DNA of 64,000 nt from Rosa chinensis (Eukaryota > Streptophyta > Magnoliopsida > Rosales > Rosaceae): positions 64,698,639 through 64,762,638 of the forward strand of contig NC_037094.1 of assembly GCF_002994745.2 (NCBI RefSeq), read 5' to 3'. A program made the translations under genes and the position numbers. Of this stretch, positions 43,275 through 55,156 are shown in pieces; positions within the stretch are counted from its first letter, which is position 1, and each line of letters starts with the position of its first letter. Below the pieces are notes generated by a model, which searched no databases, was not told where the DNA came from, and worked only from the letters and a program-made list of their open reading frames with translations.

Positions 43275-44955
43275 ATGCATTCATGACCATATTATCTTGG
43301 CTATCGAAAGTATGGTATCTACTCATAACATATGTTATTCATGAGATTTAGTTTTTCAAATCTTTTCATTTGTCACCATTGTGCCCTAAATTTTCTTATG
43401 GTAAAGTATCTTGTCATACCTAGAACAAGTTACTTTTCTTTTCTTTGAACTTTTCCTTTTGCATATTGTCATATTAATTTGATGATTGTTCATTCTCAAT
43501 TGTTATCTAATAGACCAGAATATGCATATAGGGATAAGTTAGATATTTTCAACCTAAGAAATATGGTCAACTCGCAATATAAAATACCTAAGAAAGAGGT
43601 TGATGTGAAAAATAATTCAAATAAGTAGGTTGAAATGAAAATTCCTAGAAGTGAGGTTAACTAAACACACACGTCTAATCTTTAGGTTGTAATAAAAAAA
43701 AAACCAATTAGCTAGGTTAAAAACTTAAACCTCTACCTTTAAGTCAGGTTGCAAGTAAATGGATGAAAAACAGAAATATAAAACACAAAATCTCAAAATC
43801 TATTAGCTAGGTTAAAAAAAAACAAACCAATTAGCTAGGTTAAAAACTTAAACCTCTACCTTTAAGTCAAGTCAAGTTGCAAGTAAATAGATGGAAAACA
43901 AAAATAGAAAACACAAAATCTACCTTTAAAATAGAAAGTTTAAATTCCATATTCATTTAAATCTATAAAATCTTTGAATTCACAAAAAAAAAAAAATGTA
44001 AGAAAAGATCCATAATTCGAGCAATAATGATGAGTAGAAGGAAAACTGCTAGAATAATGGGACCAATAAAAAATCTATAATTAAGGTACTTAAAAGAGGA
44101 CGTTAATTTTGCTTGTTGACTAATATTTATCATATTTAAATAGTGGCAATATGTGTAATTTTTAGGAAAAAGAAAGGTAATATTTTATCATAGTTGGCAA
44201 TAATTGGGTGTAGATTAAAAAAAAATAATAGGTGGGTTTTTTCCATTAACTTTTCTAGAAATTAGGTTTATAATGAATTTCCCCACCAACCAACCTTTTT
44301 TAGTAGCTACGGTCACATTCTAATTGTATCAAGCATTTCTACCTGTGTAATCTTTTCATTGTAATAAACTCCAAATTGACCCGCCTGCGTTAGCCTCGCC
44401 TCGCCTCTGCCCAGCTCTAGCCTCTCTCCGCATCTGCACTGATTACCATGCCAGCGCGACTTGTTAGCCTCGCTTCTGCACACAAGCACGAGCACGACAT
44501 CAGCGATTAGCCTCGCCTTGCCCCGCAAATATTAGCCTCGCCTTGATAGCAAGCCAACCAGCCTCGGCCAGCACCCTCCGCTAGCCTCACTTCAAGCACG
44601 CCAGTGCCTAGCCTCCTTGCTTGCAGCCCCGCGCACGCAGGTCCAGCAGCCAGCAAGCTCCAGCAGCTTTCTGGCCACCGCCGGCCACTAACAACTTTTT
44701 TTGGCCAGACTCCGGCCAACTTTTCGACTACCTATTTTCAGGTATTTTTTTACTAAAAGTTTCCGCTTTCAGTACTTTTAATTCCTTTCTTTTCTTCGGG
44801 ACTCTCAACCTCGCTTCTTCTACCCTCCACTTCTTCTTTTGTGGGGAGACCTAAGCCGAACTGTGGGGGTTCGCTCTATCTCCAAGCTTGGAATTTTTTG
44901 AGATCTCCAAACTTAGAGTTTGTAGAGATTTATGATCGACCACTTATATTATTGT
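43275..44955. other. Intergenic DNA with a tandem duplication and a CpG-rich patch
   Basis: About 43706-43795 and 43826-43915 are a tandem duplication of ~115 bp (aattagctaggttaaaaact, aaacctctacctttaagtca). From 44385 to 44640 the sequence is GC-rich and repeats ttagcctcgcctt several times; no protein could be recognised there. The rest is AT-rich. Confidence 0.55.
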
Positions 44956-45333
44956 TTCAATATGGTGGTATTGGAGATAATTATAGGAAGACATCCTGGA
45001 GATCTTCTCTCATCTCTATCATCGGGGTTGTCGTTGTCATCAACATCATCAACTACCTTACCAACACATCCAATGCCAGTTGTGGATGTTTTGGCCCAAC
45101 GCATTTCCCCTCCAACACATCAAGTTGGAGGGGAAGTGCTCTCACTTATGAAGATAGCATTTGTATGCCTGAATTCCAATCCTCGATCTCCTCCAACAAT
45201 GAAACATGTTTCTCAACAATTTGAAACTCATCAAAGGCTGCATTTGTCAAAGCCATTACCTATGATAAAACTAGGTGAATTGCTTGCTCTCGATGGTTTG
45301 TCTTTGGATATATGGGAATGCTTTTCTTCCTAA
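44956..45333 (+). pseudogene. Isolated last exon of a MIK2-like kinase (RLK pseudogene 3)
   Basis: Very similar to exon 2 of RLK-A. It reads [20 protein letters not shown], then [48 protein letters not shown] and KLGELLALDGLSLD. Against RLK-A about 40 bp are missing at the start (the [11 protein letters not shown] text), and a change ends it at WECFSS. No kinase exon 1 lies upstream, only unrelated DNA. The 3' flank continues to 46690, split by a Mutator-like insertion. Confidence 0.85.
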
Positions 45334-45567
45334 ATTTCACTATATCAGTGGTCTTGCAATTCTTCTTAAAAGTTGCCTCTTTCTAAAGTTGTATTCTATT
45401 TCATTTTCAGTTATGTACTTCTCATGCTTTAATTTAACGGAGCTTCTTCCACCCACCTAGGTGGGTGCTCACCTGGGGGACTTCAACTGTGCGTGCAATA
45501 CACGCGCTGTTACCCTAAATTCAGTTTATTACAAATAGAACCAAAAAATAAAAAAAGTGAAAACCAA

Positions 45568-45650
45568 AAGGGGATGAGATGGCTCAACCCTGAGCTGCCA
45601 TCCCAACACATCATGCATTAGCCACCGCACCAACACTTAAGTTTATTGAC
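45568..45650 (-). repeat. tRNA-like SINE unit in the small Mutator element
   Basis: Read on the minus strand: gttggtgcggtggctaatgc, then ggcagctcagggttgagcca, followed by a T-rich tail. The homologous units at 55909-56075 have a better B box (ggttcgagcc), so this copy has mutated it. Confidence 0.6.
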
Positions 45651-46235
45651 CTTTTTTTTATCAACTTTAATTCGTTTTTAGGGCTCTTCTTCCTTCTCCA
45701 GATCCTACGACGATTTCGAAGTCTTTAATCCCTTCTTCAACATTCTTCCAACTACAATTAGAAATCCATCTATTCACCCATAACATTCGATCCACCATTT
45801 AATTCCGAAACCCACATATTCTAAATCAAGCACGATCTAGCTTCACCGTCGACTTCTAGAAGAGGATCACAGTCTTGATTGGCTTCAGAAACTTCAACGA
45901 GCAATGGCGGAGAAGATGAAAGAAAATGAAGATGAAAAATAGTACTGCAGGACCTCTGTCTTTGTTCCTTCATAGCTTCTATCAGCTTCCAATTTCACCT
46001 TCGTTCCACCATAGATAAATTGCTAGAATTTGAATCAAATTCAACAAAGCAGATCAATCAAAGAAGTTGAAAAGCCGATTTCGAGCGGGCGGGTTGCTTC
46101 TCTGGAGAAAGATGGACTGGTTAGGCGGACCATGATGCTTTGGGTGTCACCTTTCCTATGATGTCAACTCCCCGCTAATCGGCAGGCAATAGAGTCCACC
46201 GATATGCTCAAGCATTCAGTGACTCCGCGAAAGCT

Positions 46236-46312
46236 TGATTAATTATTTTGTTTCATTTACCCGTTCTTCTTGGGATTAATTATTTTGTTTCATTTACCCG
46301 TTCTTCTTGGGA
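46236..46312. repeat. 38-bp tandem duplication
   Basis: gattaattattttgtttcat followed by ttacccgttcttcttggg occurs twice in a row inside the small Mutator element. Confidence 0.85.
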
Positions 46313-46497
46313 TTTTTACCTCTTTGACTGTGGAGTTTTTTTTCAAACCAGTTAACGGCGCTGACGGTGACCGGCTTTGTTAACAAACGGCTGATCTGAT
46401 GGCTCAGATCACTTAGTCGCCTCAGAAAGCTAGATCTCTTGACAACGCATTAGGTGACCACCCACCTAGGTGGGTAGAAGAATTTTCGTTAATTTAA

Positions 46498-47144
46498 TTG
46501 GTTGGATTGCAGTTTGAAATGTTTTGTCTACGTGTAGAGATAAAATAATTGCATGGTTCGACATTTACACTATCGTGTTCTATTCTAGCCACTATGAAGC
46601 AAAGTAAGACAATAGTCCTATTGGATTTATAAGTGAGATGTAAAAGTTTTTGGTTTGGGTTATGGTAGCCTATACTCTTCATTGTTCTTCTAAGGTATTA
46701 GTTACTCACAAAAGAATTTGTAGCAGAAAGACTAAGAAAGGGTGCTGTGAATGCAACCCACAAATCTCAGACACTAAAAGCCCAAACTGAAATTGAAAAA
46801 CAAATACCCAGCCCAGTAGTCTCGGTAACATGTAAATAGTTTTGAAACGGTAATGATCACCAACTAGGCAGGCGCTATAAATGTGTTCATGTCATGTAAC
46901 TACTAGGATATTTTGCACGTTGCCAAATCCCTAAATTGCTTATGACCACCCCAAAGCTAAAATCAAAATCCCCCAATTTCTCCAATCCCTAATTTTTACT
47001 CAATTCCAAAAGTTTAATCGTCTCATCTTCTAGTTTAACTCATCAATCTCTTTGATGCAATTCGATCCTAGCCAAAGTCCTCGTAAATTAGCTTCTTCTT
47101 TTTTTATAATTATTTTCCTATTTAATTATAGTGATTTAATTGGA
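46498..47144. other. 3' flank of the isolated RLK exon and spacer
   Basis: 46498-46690 matches the 3' flank of RLK-A (23350-23560), for example agacaatagtcctattgg and ttatggtagcct. 46737-46825 resembles 12345-12430. No coding sequence. Confidence 0.6.
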
Positions 47145-47600
47145 TTTAGTTATAATTACAAAATAGAGCTAGATAGGATTGATTTTCCAGTGATGTGCAA
47201 CAGTGCAAGAGCCCTAAGAATCGATCCGATTCTCTTTTTGTTGTCCATACGTATCAAACAAGTCCATAATGGTGGGTCATGTGTAGACAAGAATTGATCA
47301 TATTTCACTTGTTCAGTTCCCTCTTAAGTCGATCTCCAGTCTTATTCAGCTAGCTAGGTCGGTATTGATTCTAAGGCTCCAGTCTTTGACTCACAAACTC
47401 ACTTACCCAAAAACAAAGCAAAGAAGAAATTGATAAAAGAAGATCGACTATTCAAAAGACTCAATTTTCAAGTCAAACCATGAAGAATTACACAACCATG
47501 TATACAAAATTGCTAGAGTTGATGATGAAACCCTAATTGTATACACAAAAACAAAACAAAAGCCATCATGAGATCTTTAACGTTAGAGTTTCATATGAAT
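47145..47600 (+). promoter_or_regulatory. RLK promoter block with an aborted gene start
   Basis: The block 47145-47485 is duplicated at 15626-15985. It leads to gtatacacaaaaacaaaaca and then ATGAGATCTTTAACG at 47572, matching the start of RLK-A (MRSLAF) and RLK-B (MRSSTY). After five or six codons the receptor homology stops and the frame ends (MRSLTLEFHMNIV then a stop). It is a promoter with a gene body deleted after the first codons. Confidence 0.7.
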
Positions 47601-47999
47601 ATTGTTTAATTATAATATTATCGATGAGCTGTAATCTGTTATTTATTCAAAAACCTGGTTAATTGTGTCAGGGTTGCAGATTTTCCATTTTTGTCAAGGA
47701 TCAAGACTGAAAATTAGTGTGTGTACTAGTTACGGATCCCGCGCCTTGCTGCGGTATTTCAAGTCGTATAACAATTATCTATTGCCTTTTTTTTTCTAAC
47801 TGAATTAACAACTAACTACCAAAAATTAAACGAAAAGAATTCAAATAGCCAAACCAATTAACAAAATAGAAAAAAAAAACAAATAAACCAAAGACAAAAA
47901 GGAACATTCACAGGTTAAATATTTTCCTTTCACTTCTACATTACTGACTCAATCTCACGTTCTCACTTCACATTCAGTGAAGGTGGCGGTTCTTTTTAA

Positions 48000-49040
48000 C
48001 CGATCCAATCGTTCATAGGAAAAAGTTTTCAAGTTAGGCATGTTCTTTTCCAAGCTCTTTAAGATATCTGATAGTGTTTTGCAATCTAATAGCTCTAATT
48101 GATTGTGGGCAGTCCATCATGGAGAAAAACATGATTTCTTTGAAACTGGTTCATCGCACTGACTGTCCAATCCAACACCAAGGTGAGGAAAAACCTTCTT
48201 TTCTGATGGGCAGAGGAGATTATTATTCATCAAGGCACTGCCTTTTAAGTCATCATAGAGGAAATTTATTTTCTTAATCTTCCCCTGTTATCAGTATCAT
48301 TAGTAAAATTGAGAGTCGTGTTGCGGTTGGGTATTCAATCATTGATCCAAGTAGTTGAGAAGCTACAAATACTTGATTGTTTAGCTGCCCACACACTTGG
48401 ATTATTTCCTCTTGGACTAAAAAATCTGTTCGAGTGGGATTTCAACTCCAAGATCAACCCAAGCAATCATGACTCCATAGGAAGCTTCAATGATTCCTTC
48501 CTGCTTCTAAATGGCTTCGAAGCACTCCATTTTCACCAAAATGCTAATAGATCTGCAAACACACACGTTTATGTTATATTTGGAGTCCCAATGGATAGAA
48601 ACAATTTTATACAAATAGAAAGCATAGATCCTTCAAGATTAAAGAAAGCTATACATTAGTTGCCACATAATAGAAAGTAAAGGTGTATTCCCAAAAAAAA
48701 AAAAAAAGGTAACATAATCTTTTTCTCCCTATTCTTCTCAATGCAAAAATACGATACCCAATATAAGCTAATTAAGCTGATTTGTTATACCACACCTTCA
48801 TTCTTAACAACTCATGGTCTTGGACAGGAAAGGAAGATTTCCACCAGGGTATAACCCCCTTCAAATGCTGGAACTGTTCTCAAGTTCGATCAACTTTATG
48901 CAGCACTGTGACGATAGCAGACTGGATTGCAGGGAAACTAACAACCAATATGCTTCGTCACATTTCAATTAAAGAACCAATCACCAACAGATTCTGCAAT
49001 TGTCTATCAAGAATGGCTAAGCTAGCTATTGGTTAGATGG
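48000..49040. other. Unidentified, possibly captured, gene-like stretches in the Helitron
   Basis: Higher coding-like complexity than the neighbours. Minus strand at about 48020-48120 reads LELLDCKTLSDILKSLEKNM, which is leucine-rich. Plus strand 48309-48659 and 48782-49036 are open but without motifs. I could not assign any of these. Confidence 0.25.
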
Positions 49041-49261
49041 CAAATTTAGTTCAAATGACAGGAAAAAAATGCAAAAAATGGATTTTCAAAGGCATATTGC
49101 TACTGTTATGTATTCACTCTTAGAAGACATCAACTCATGAACAAATAACATTGTAATATAGGCCATTAAAGGTTGACAAAAAGTTAAACAAAATGGACGA
49201 CAACTAAAATAATACACAGGTAGAAGTTGCAGGAATACAAAACATAGACAATAAATTGAAA

Positions 49262-49402
49262 AACCCAAGTGGAGTAGTGGATAGTACCAATTGTGCAAGT
49301 TTGAGCTTGTAGAGGATGGTGGTTTTACCAGCAGCATCAAGCACCCACCGTTAGTGTTCTCATTTCTTTCCTTGCAAACAGCATCTTCACCATCCTAGAC
49401 AT
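49262..49402 (-). pseudogene. ARF (ADP-ribosylation factor) GTPase first-exon fragment
   Basis: Minus strand: a short Met-led text, then FARKEMRTLTVG, a one-base frameshift, then LDAAGKTTILYKLKLAQLVL. This matches the start of plant ARF1-type GTPases: the KEMR motif, the phosphate-binding loop GLDAAGKTT and the switch I beginning. Full-length ARFs are about 181 residues; only about 45 remain and the downstream switch and guanine-binding motifs are absent. ARFs drive COPI coat assembly in the Golgi; this copy is a non-functional passenger in a Helitron. Confidence 0.75.
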
Positions 49403-50271
49403 TGCAATACCTATTTTTCCAACTGCTTCAACCACAGAAAATAGCACAATATGAGAGACCAGAAAAATATGTACCTGCACTAAACTGACTAAAGAAAGCA
49501 ACAGATAGAGTTGCTTGAAATAGTGACAGTCATATCTACCTCCATATACTTAACTCAGTATACAACTACTCAACTACACACCAAAAAATTCAGTATCTTT
49601 GCAATCCTTACTAACAAATTTCCAATCTTTCAAATTCAACTAAGCAAGAAAACCAATCACAGAACTGAAAACTTAAAAAATAAAATAAATAAATAAAAAA
49701 CTGAGGAGAAATTAACTCACAGAGTTAGCTCTACAATCAGGCAGTTTAATTTGAGTGCTGCAAAGGTCAGCTACTAAGTCACGGTAGGTGAAAGAATGAA
49801 GATCTCAAAGAAACAAAATCCTCAAAAACCATATTCAACCAAGATTCAAAAAACAAAAACAAAAAAGCAGAACAAAAGCTAGCTTAAGATTGGATTCAAA
49901 TATTCATTCATTTCAATCTCAATTAAGTTTTAGCAAGTCAGCTATGGAAAGTTCAAATTTGGGAAATCGATTAGAACTATAGGAGTCAAAACCGTAATGA
50001 CCAACATAAAAAAGACCAAGGCTTTAAGAAAAGAACGAAGTAAATCTTTATAGGCAGACCTTTCTTGAAGAAAAGCCAGAGCAGATTTGTCATACCTGCA
50101 AAATTTGAAGATGATGTTCAGAAATTGTTCATCTGGTTGTTCAAAATATCAAGGCAAACACAACAACGTAATATGTGTATAAACCCCCAAATCAAAAACT
50201 TTCAATTCAAATCCAATACATATCCCACATCAGAATGAGAGAACAATTAAAAACTGAATCAACAAAATCAA

Positions 50272-50276
<5 letters not shown>

Positions 50277-50305
<29 letters not shown>
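50277..50305. repeat. A-run in the Helitron
   Basis: About 29 consecutive A residues, without flanking duplication that I could see. Confidence 0.9.
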
Positions 50306-50307
<2 letters not shown>

Positions 50308-50793
50308 CAAAACGGCGATGTATCATGGTGGAAAAGCTGAGCGACCGACAAAAACTATATGAAACAAATTCGAAGCCATCGTAGAATACCTGGGATGATC
50401 AATTTACTCAATTTCTGTTCAAATCGAGCATCAACTTTTTCCCGTCTCCCTCGTCTTCTTCTTCCTCCTCTTCTTCTTTTCTTTTCCTCTGTTTCAACAA
50501 AATCCAAAGCAAAAACAGGATTTATTAAGCGTAATCAAACAGAGACCCAACATAGACTGAAAATTGAAACGAAGACACCTTGATAGTCTGCAACAGCCGA
50601 TGTCAGTGTGGAGATATTAGTGGAAACAGATACTTCCAAAAAGAAGAAGAACCGAGAATCCTTCTCAGGCAAAACTGTTATTCATCAAAATACTAAGGGC
50701 AAAATCGTCACTCCACTTTGTATACAGTGATGAACAGTGATGAACAGAAAACCGGGCAACTGAGCTTTAGTATATTGTATAATAATAATATGA

Positions 50794-50986
50794 TTAAGTC
50801 TGGCGGCAAACAGAGAAATAACACCAAAATTAAAGACCATTTAATAAAAACCAAAATTTCAGTGGGGGCCACTGCCGTCACTGGTCTCCACGTGCGCCCG
50901 CCAATGAGTACTATTAGCTCACGCAAAGCAATATGATTAAAGCCATTAATCATAACTCAAATTGTATACACAAACAGCTTGAAACC
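50794..50986 (+). promoter_or_regulatory. Short remaining upstream region of RLK-B
   Basis: Only 193 bp separate the Helitron end from the RLK-B start codon. A G-box core cacgtg lies at 50889-50894. The last 40 bp (attgtatacacaaa...accATGAG) match the leader before the aborted start at 47572. A clear TATA box was not found, so promoter function may lie in or beyond the Helitron. Confidence 0.5.
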
Positions 50987-53900
50987 ATGAGATCTTCAAC
51001 TTATGACAAAGTTTGCTCTCTAGCTTATTGCTTTATCTTCTTGTATGTTCAGCTTGTTTCAGCTGCAGACCTTGTTTCTGCTTCTGCTTCTGCTTCTGCT
51101 TCTGCTTCAGTAGAAGCAGAAGCTCTTCTCAAATGGAAAGCCAGCTTTCGAGATCAAACCCAAAATATTCTGACCTCATGGACTTACCTTCCCAATACTC
51201 ATGTCACCAATTCATCAATCCCATGCAATTGGACTGGTATTTCATGCGACAAACCTGGAAGAGTCACCGGGATAAAGCTTAGCAATTTTCTTCTGCAAGG
51301 TACGCTCCATGCATTTTCTTTCTTGGCCTTCCCAAATCTTGCATATGTTAATCTCAGCATGAATAAACTCTTTGACACCATCCCACCCGAAATTAGCTAC
51401 CTCTCCAAACTCATCTCTCTTGATCTCTCTCTTAATCAATTTTCCGGGAGAATCCCACCAGAAATTGGTTTCCTGAAAAATCTTAAAGTCCTCCTCCTCT
51501 TCAGAAATAACCTTTCTGGCTCTATTCCTAAGGAGATAGGAAGCTTAAAATCAATTGTGGATCTAGAGTTGTCAAACAATCAACTAGATGGTTCAATTCC
51601 CTCTTCATTTGGTGATTTGAGCAGCTTAAAAACCTTGAACCTCAGTTACAACAACCTTTCTGGCTCTATTGCTAAAGAGATAGGGAAACTGAAATCTATT
51701 GTGTGTCTAACCCTGAGGAATAATCAACTGAACGGTTCAATTCCCACATCTCTTGGTGACTTGAGAAAATTGAAAATCTTATACCTCCGTCAGAATCAAC
51801 TTTCCGGCACGATTCCTGAAGAGATAGGAAACTTGAAATCTCTTGTGTATCTAGGGTTGAGCGTCAATCAGCTCAACGGTTCAGTTCCCACTTCACTTGG
51901 TAACTTACTCAAATTAAAAACTTTAAATCTCCGTCAGAACCAGCTTTCGGGATTCATCCCCCAACAAATGGAGAACCTCACCAAGTTGATTGAGCTTCAT
52001 TTGGATACCAACCAATTCTCTGGTTATTTACCCCAAAATGTTTGCCAAGGGGGATCTCTCACAAACTTCAGCATAAACAAGAACCATTTCATAGGTCCGG
52101 TGCCAAAGAGCTTGAAAAATTGCACAAGCTTAATCAGAGTACGCCTTGAAGAGAATCAATTAACTGGTAACATTTCTGAAGACTTTGGTGTCTATCCAAA
52201 TCTTACGTTCTTAAGGCTAAATGACAACAACTTCTATGGTGAAATTTCACATAATTGGGGACAATGTCCAAATCTGAAAGACCTAGGAATGGCAGGAAAC
52301 AACCTAACTGGTAGCATACCACCTCAGATTTGCAATGCAACCAAGCTTCAGGAGCTCAATCTATCTTCAAATCGTTTAGTTGGGATGATTCCAAAGGAAT
52401 TCGCAAGGTTGACTTCTTTGCTGGAGTTGAGGTTGAATGACAATCAACTTTCGGGTCCTATACCCTCAGAATTTGGATCACTTGTTGATCTTGATTATCT
52501 TGACCTATCCGCCAACAAATTCAATGACTCCATTCCTAAAATCCTAGGTGACTTGCTCCATTTACACTACTTGAATGTGAGCAATAATGAGTTCATTCAA
52601 GAAATTCCACTAGAGTTGGGGAATCTAGTTCACCTATCCACGCTAGATGTAAGTTATAACTCACTTAAAGGCAACATACCATCACAAATGAGCAATATGC
52701 AGAGCTTGGAAAATCTGAATCTTTCCCACAATAATCTTTCTGGCCTCATTCCAATAACATTTGAAGACATGCACGGCTTGTGGTGTGTTGATATATCCAA
52801 CAATGACTTCGAGGGTCCCCTTCCCAACATCACAGCATTTCAACATGCTCTCCCACAAGCATTACTAGGGAACAAGAGATTGTGCGGCCCCATTGGATCG
52901 TTTCCACCCTGCAAAAGTATCTCAAAGAAGGATCACAGACTGGTAACTTCAATCATAATCTCGCTTGTGGCGACACTTTTACTGCTATCTGTTACAATTG
53001 CTTGTGTAGTAGAAAGAAAAAAGAAATATAAGCATGTAGAAAAAGAGATCAAGGATGAAGAACATTTTGTTTCAGTGATGATAAATTGTGATGCAAAAGT
53101 GATGTATGAGGATATCGCAAGGGCAACAGAAGATTTTAATTCTGCATATTGCATTGGGAAGGGAGGGCATGGAAATGTATACAAAGCAACTTTGTCATCT
53201 GGCAACATAGTGGCAGTGAAGAAATTCCATGTGTTCTCAAATATTGGTGAGAAGAATTGCCAGAAGGAATTCTTAAATGAAATAAGGGCCCTAACCGAGA
53301 TACGACACCGAAACATTGTGAAGCTTTATGGTTTTTGTTCGCATCCACGGCACTCATTCTTGGTGTATGAGTATCTAGAAAGGGGTAGCTTGGACATAGT
53401 CTTGAGCAAAGATGAGGAAGCTAAAGAATTCGGGTGGAGTAAAAGGATAAATATTGTCAAAGGTGTAGCTCATGCATTGTCTTACATGCACCATGATTGC
53501 TTGCCACCAATTGTGCATAGGGACATATCGAGCAAAAACATTTTGCTGGATTCTGAAGATAAGGCTTGTGTCTCAGACTTTGGCACTGCAAAGATTTTAA
53601 ACCCAGACTCGGCTAATTGGACTGCCGTTGCAGGCACATATGGATATGTTGCACCAGGTAATATTATTTCCACTGTTCGCTATATTTATCACCTATTATG
53701 CTTTTGTGTTCAAGTCAATAATAACATATTAACATTTATGCCTTCAGACTCAACAGAGCAAACTTTTTAAAAAAAAATTTCACCCAGTTTTCGCTCTGCT
53801 TCATTTTTATCATTCAATGACTTTTCTAGCTTATTGTAACTTCATTATTTGAAAATAGGCAAAGTAGCTTTTAATTCTTCACTTCCTCACTCTCTTATCT

Positions 53901-54417
53901 AGAGAGTAAATGTAATAAGTCGTACTTATCTCTGATATCGTATGCACAATTTCATTTCTTTACTCACTTCCATTGGTAATTTTACATTTCCATGTTTTTA
54001 TTTTTAATTTTTTTTCCGTGTGCAGAGCTCGCGTATACAATGGTGGTGAATGAGAAATGTGATGTTTATAGCTTCGGAGTGGTGACATTGGAATTAGTTA
54101 TGGGCAGGCATCCGGGAGATTTTTTCTCATCTCTATCATCAGGGTCCTCATCATCATCATCAACTGCATTACTTGGCCATCAAATGCCAATCGGAGATGT
54201 TCTGGACCAACGCATTTCCCCTCCTACACATCAAGTTGCAGGGGAAATTCTTTCTCTTGTGAAGATGGCATTTTCATGCTTGAATGCAAATCCACAATCT
54301 CGTCCAAAAATGGAACAAGTATCTCAACAACTGGAAACTCAGAGGCTGCATTTGTCAAAGTCCTTAGATCTGATAACATGTGGTGAATTGCTTTCTCTGA
54401 ATGGTTTGGCTACCTAA
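50987..54417 (+). CDS. RLK-B: MIK2-like LRR receptor kinase, 1020 aa, intact
   Basis: Two exons, 50987-53657 and 54026-54417, joined CCA-G/AG to give APELAYTM. I chose the ATG at 50987 ([12 protein letters not shown]) rather than 50933 because it matches RLK-A and begins the signal peptide. Order: signal peptide (about 1-28), an alternating Ser-Ala run from a gcttct microsatellite (about 31-41), N-cap [20 protein letters not shown], 21 LRRs (about 110-620), transmembrane helix (about 652-675), kinase. Visible: glycine loop GKGGHG (about 724-729), Lys745 in [15 protein letters not shown] (HRD 844-846), DFG 864-866, APE 889-891, [19 protein letters not shown]. All key catalytic residues are present, so an active Ser/Thr kinase is expected. 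Arabidopsis MIK2 senses SCOOP peptides; the ligand here is unknown. Intron donor gtaata, acceptor tgcag. Confidence 0.95.
51074..51110. repeat. (gcttct)n coding microsatellite
   Basis: About five gcttct units encode the Ser-Ala run after the signal peptide of RLK-B. RLK-A has only a short SAS text there. Confidence 0.8.
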
Positions 54418-54639
54418 TAAGAATGGTTGTGCTTCTTAAGTTTCACTTGATGTCAGTGATCTTCTAGTTCTTCTTAGTCACGTTGTTATAAATTCTATTT
54501 CATGTCTGTTTCTGTACTTTTCTGGTGCTTTATGTTTGTTGCATTGTAGTTGGAAGTATTTTCCTGTGTGAAAAGTAAATAAAATTAATCCTCATCTTTT
54601 GTTCCACCTTGGCCGCTACGAATTGCATGGCTTACTTGC
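54418..54639. other. 3' UTR and flank of RLK-B
   Basis: AT-rich flank with aaataaaattaa near 54576, a possible polyadenylation signal. No other feature. Confidence 0.4.
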
Positions 54640-55156
54640 TTAGCACGTATTAGAGCAATAACCTTTCATTGTTCCCATATTCTTTGGGAAGGAAATACGG
54701 TGGCTGATAGAATGACAAACATGGGCTTACTTTCTCCATCCTTGGTATGGCATGTTTCTCCCCCGCCTAATATATCTCCTTATCTTCTTATGGATGATTT
54801 GGGATTCCCTTACCTTCGCCATGTTTAACTCTCTTTCTTGCATGGGTTGGTGTTGGGCTTGTTTTAATAGTTGGAAGTTGGGTAAATTTGAGGTTCTGCT
54901 TCAATCTTTTCACTTCCTTTTGACTTTCTTTCTAGCTTTTGGGGTAAGGTTTATGTCCCCTCCTTCTTTAGGTTGTATTTTCTTTTTTATGTTATTAATG
55001 AAATAATAATAGGGAGACGGGCGGTGGGTTCCCAGAGTGTGGCAAACCCCTCTCCTTCGGGATTGAGGGTGGGACTTGTTCCCTACATCGTTTGCCTCCG
55101 AGGAGCTAATATCGCCTAATCCCTTATTCAAAAAATTAAAAAATTAAAAAAACACT
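54640..55156 (+). mobile_element. 5'-truncated LINE, RNase H end and 3' UTR
   Basis: Plus strand 54655-54826 reads HILWEGNTVADRMTNMGLLS and later LMDDLGFPYLRHV, the end of a plant LINE RNase H domain. It is followed by a T-rich UTR, a GC-rich gggagacgggcggtgggttc segment and an A-rich tail (55128-55152). I could not fix a target duplication. Confidence 0.65.

Larger units (their letters stand above)
45438..46488. mobile_element. Small Mutator-like element, 1051 bp
   Basis: Ends CGGAGCTTCTTCCACCCACC and GGTGGGTAGAAGAATTTTCG form inverted repeats with an inner palindrome cccacctaggtggg at both ends. It is flanked by a perfect 9-bp duplication ttaatttaa (45429-45437, 46489-46497). It is an internally deleted relative of the 5.3-kb element at 55186-60519: both share the ends, a leader-like block with a short frame MAEKMKENEDEK (about 45905) and a SINE-like unit. 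No transposase. Confidence 0.92.
47726..50793 (-). mobile_element. Non-autonomous Helitron, 3.07 kb, with captured ARF fragment
   Basis: On the minus strand the element begins TCATATTATTATTATACAAT (50793) directly after an A and ends ...CCGCAGCAAGGCGCGG, a short hairpin, then gatccgtaaCTAG (47726) directly before a T. The 5'-TC, 3' hairpin, CTAG and A/T insertion site are Helitron hallmarks. No Rep-helicase is present. It carries a piece of an ARF GTPase gene (49262-49402) and several unidentified open stretches. It ends only 193 bp upstream of the RLK-B start codon. Confidence 0.75.

Noticed and set aside
44313..44719. Minus-strand Arg/Gly/Ala-rich frames
   Set aside because: The region is a CpG-rich patch with repeated ttagcctcgcc; no family pattern, so not called as genes.
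50933..50986. Upstream ATG at 50933 as the RLK-B start
   Set aside because: The 18 extra residues would precede the signal peptide, and the ATG at 50987 matches the start in RLK-A and the aborted copy.
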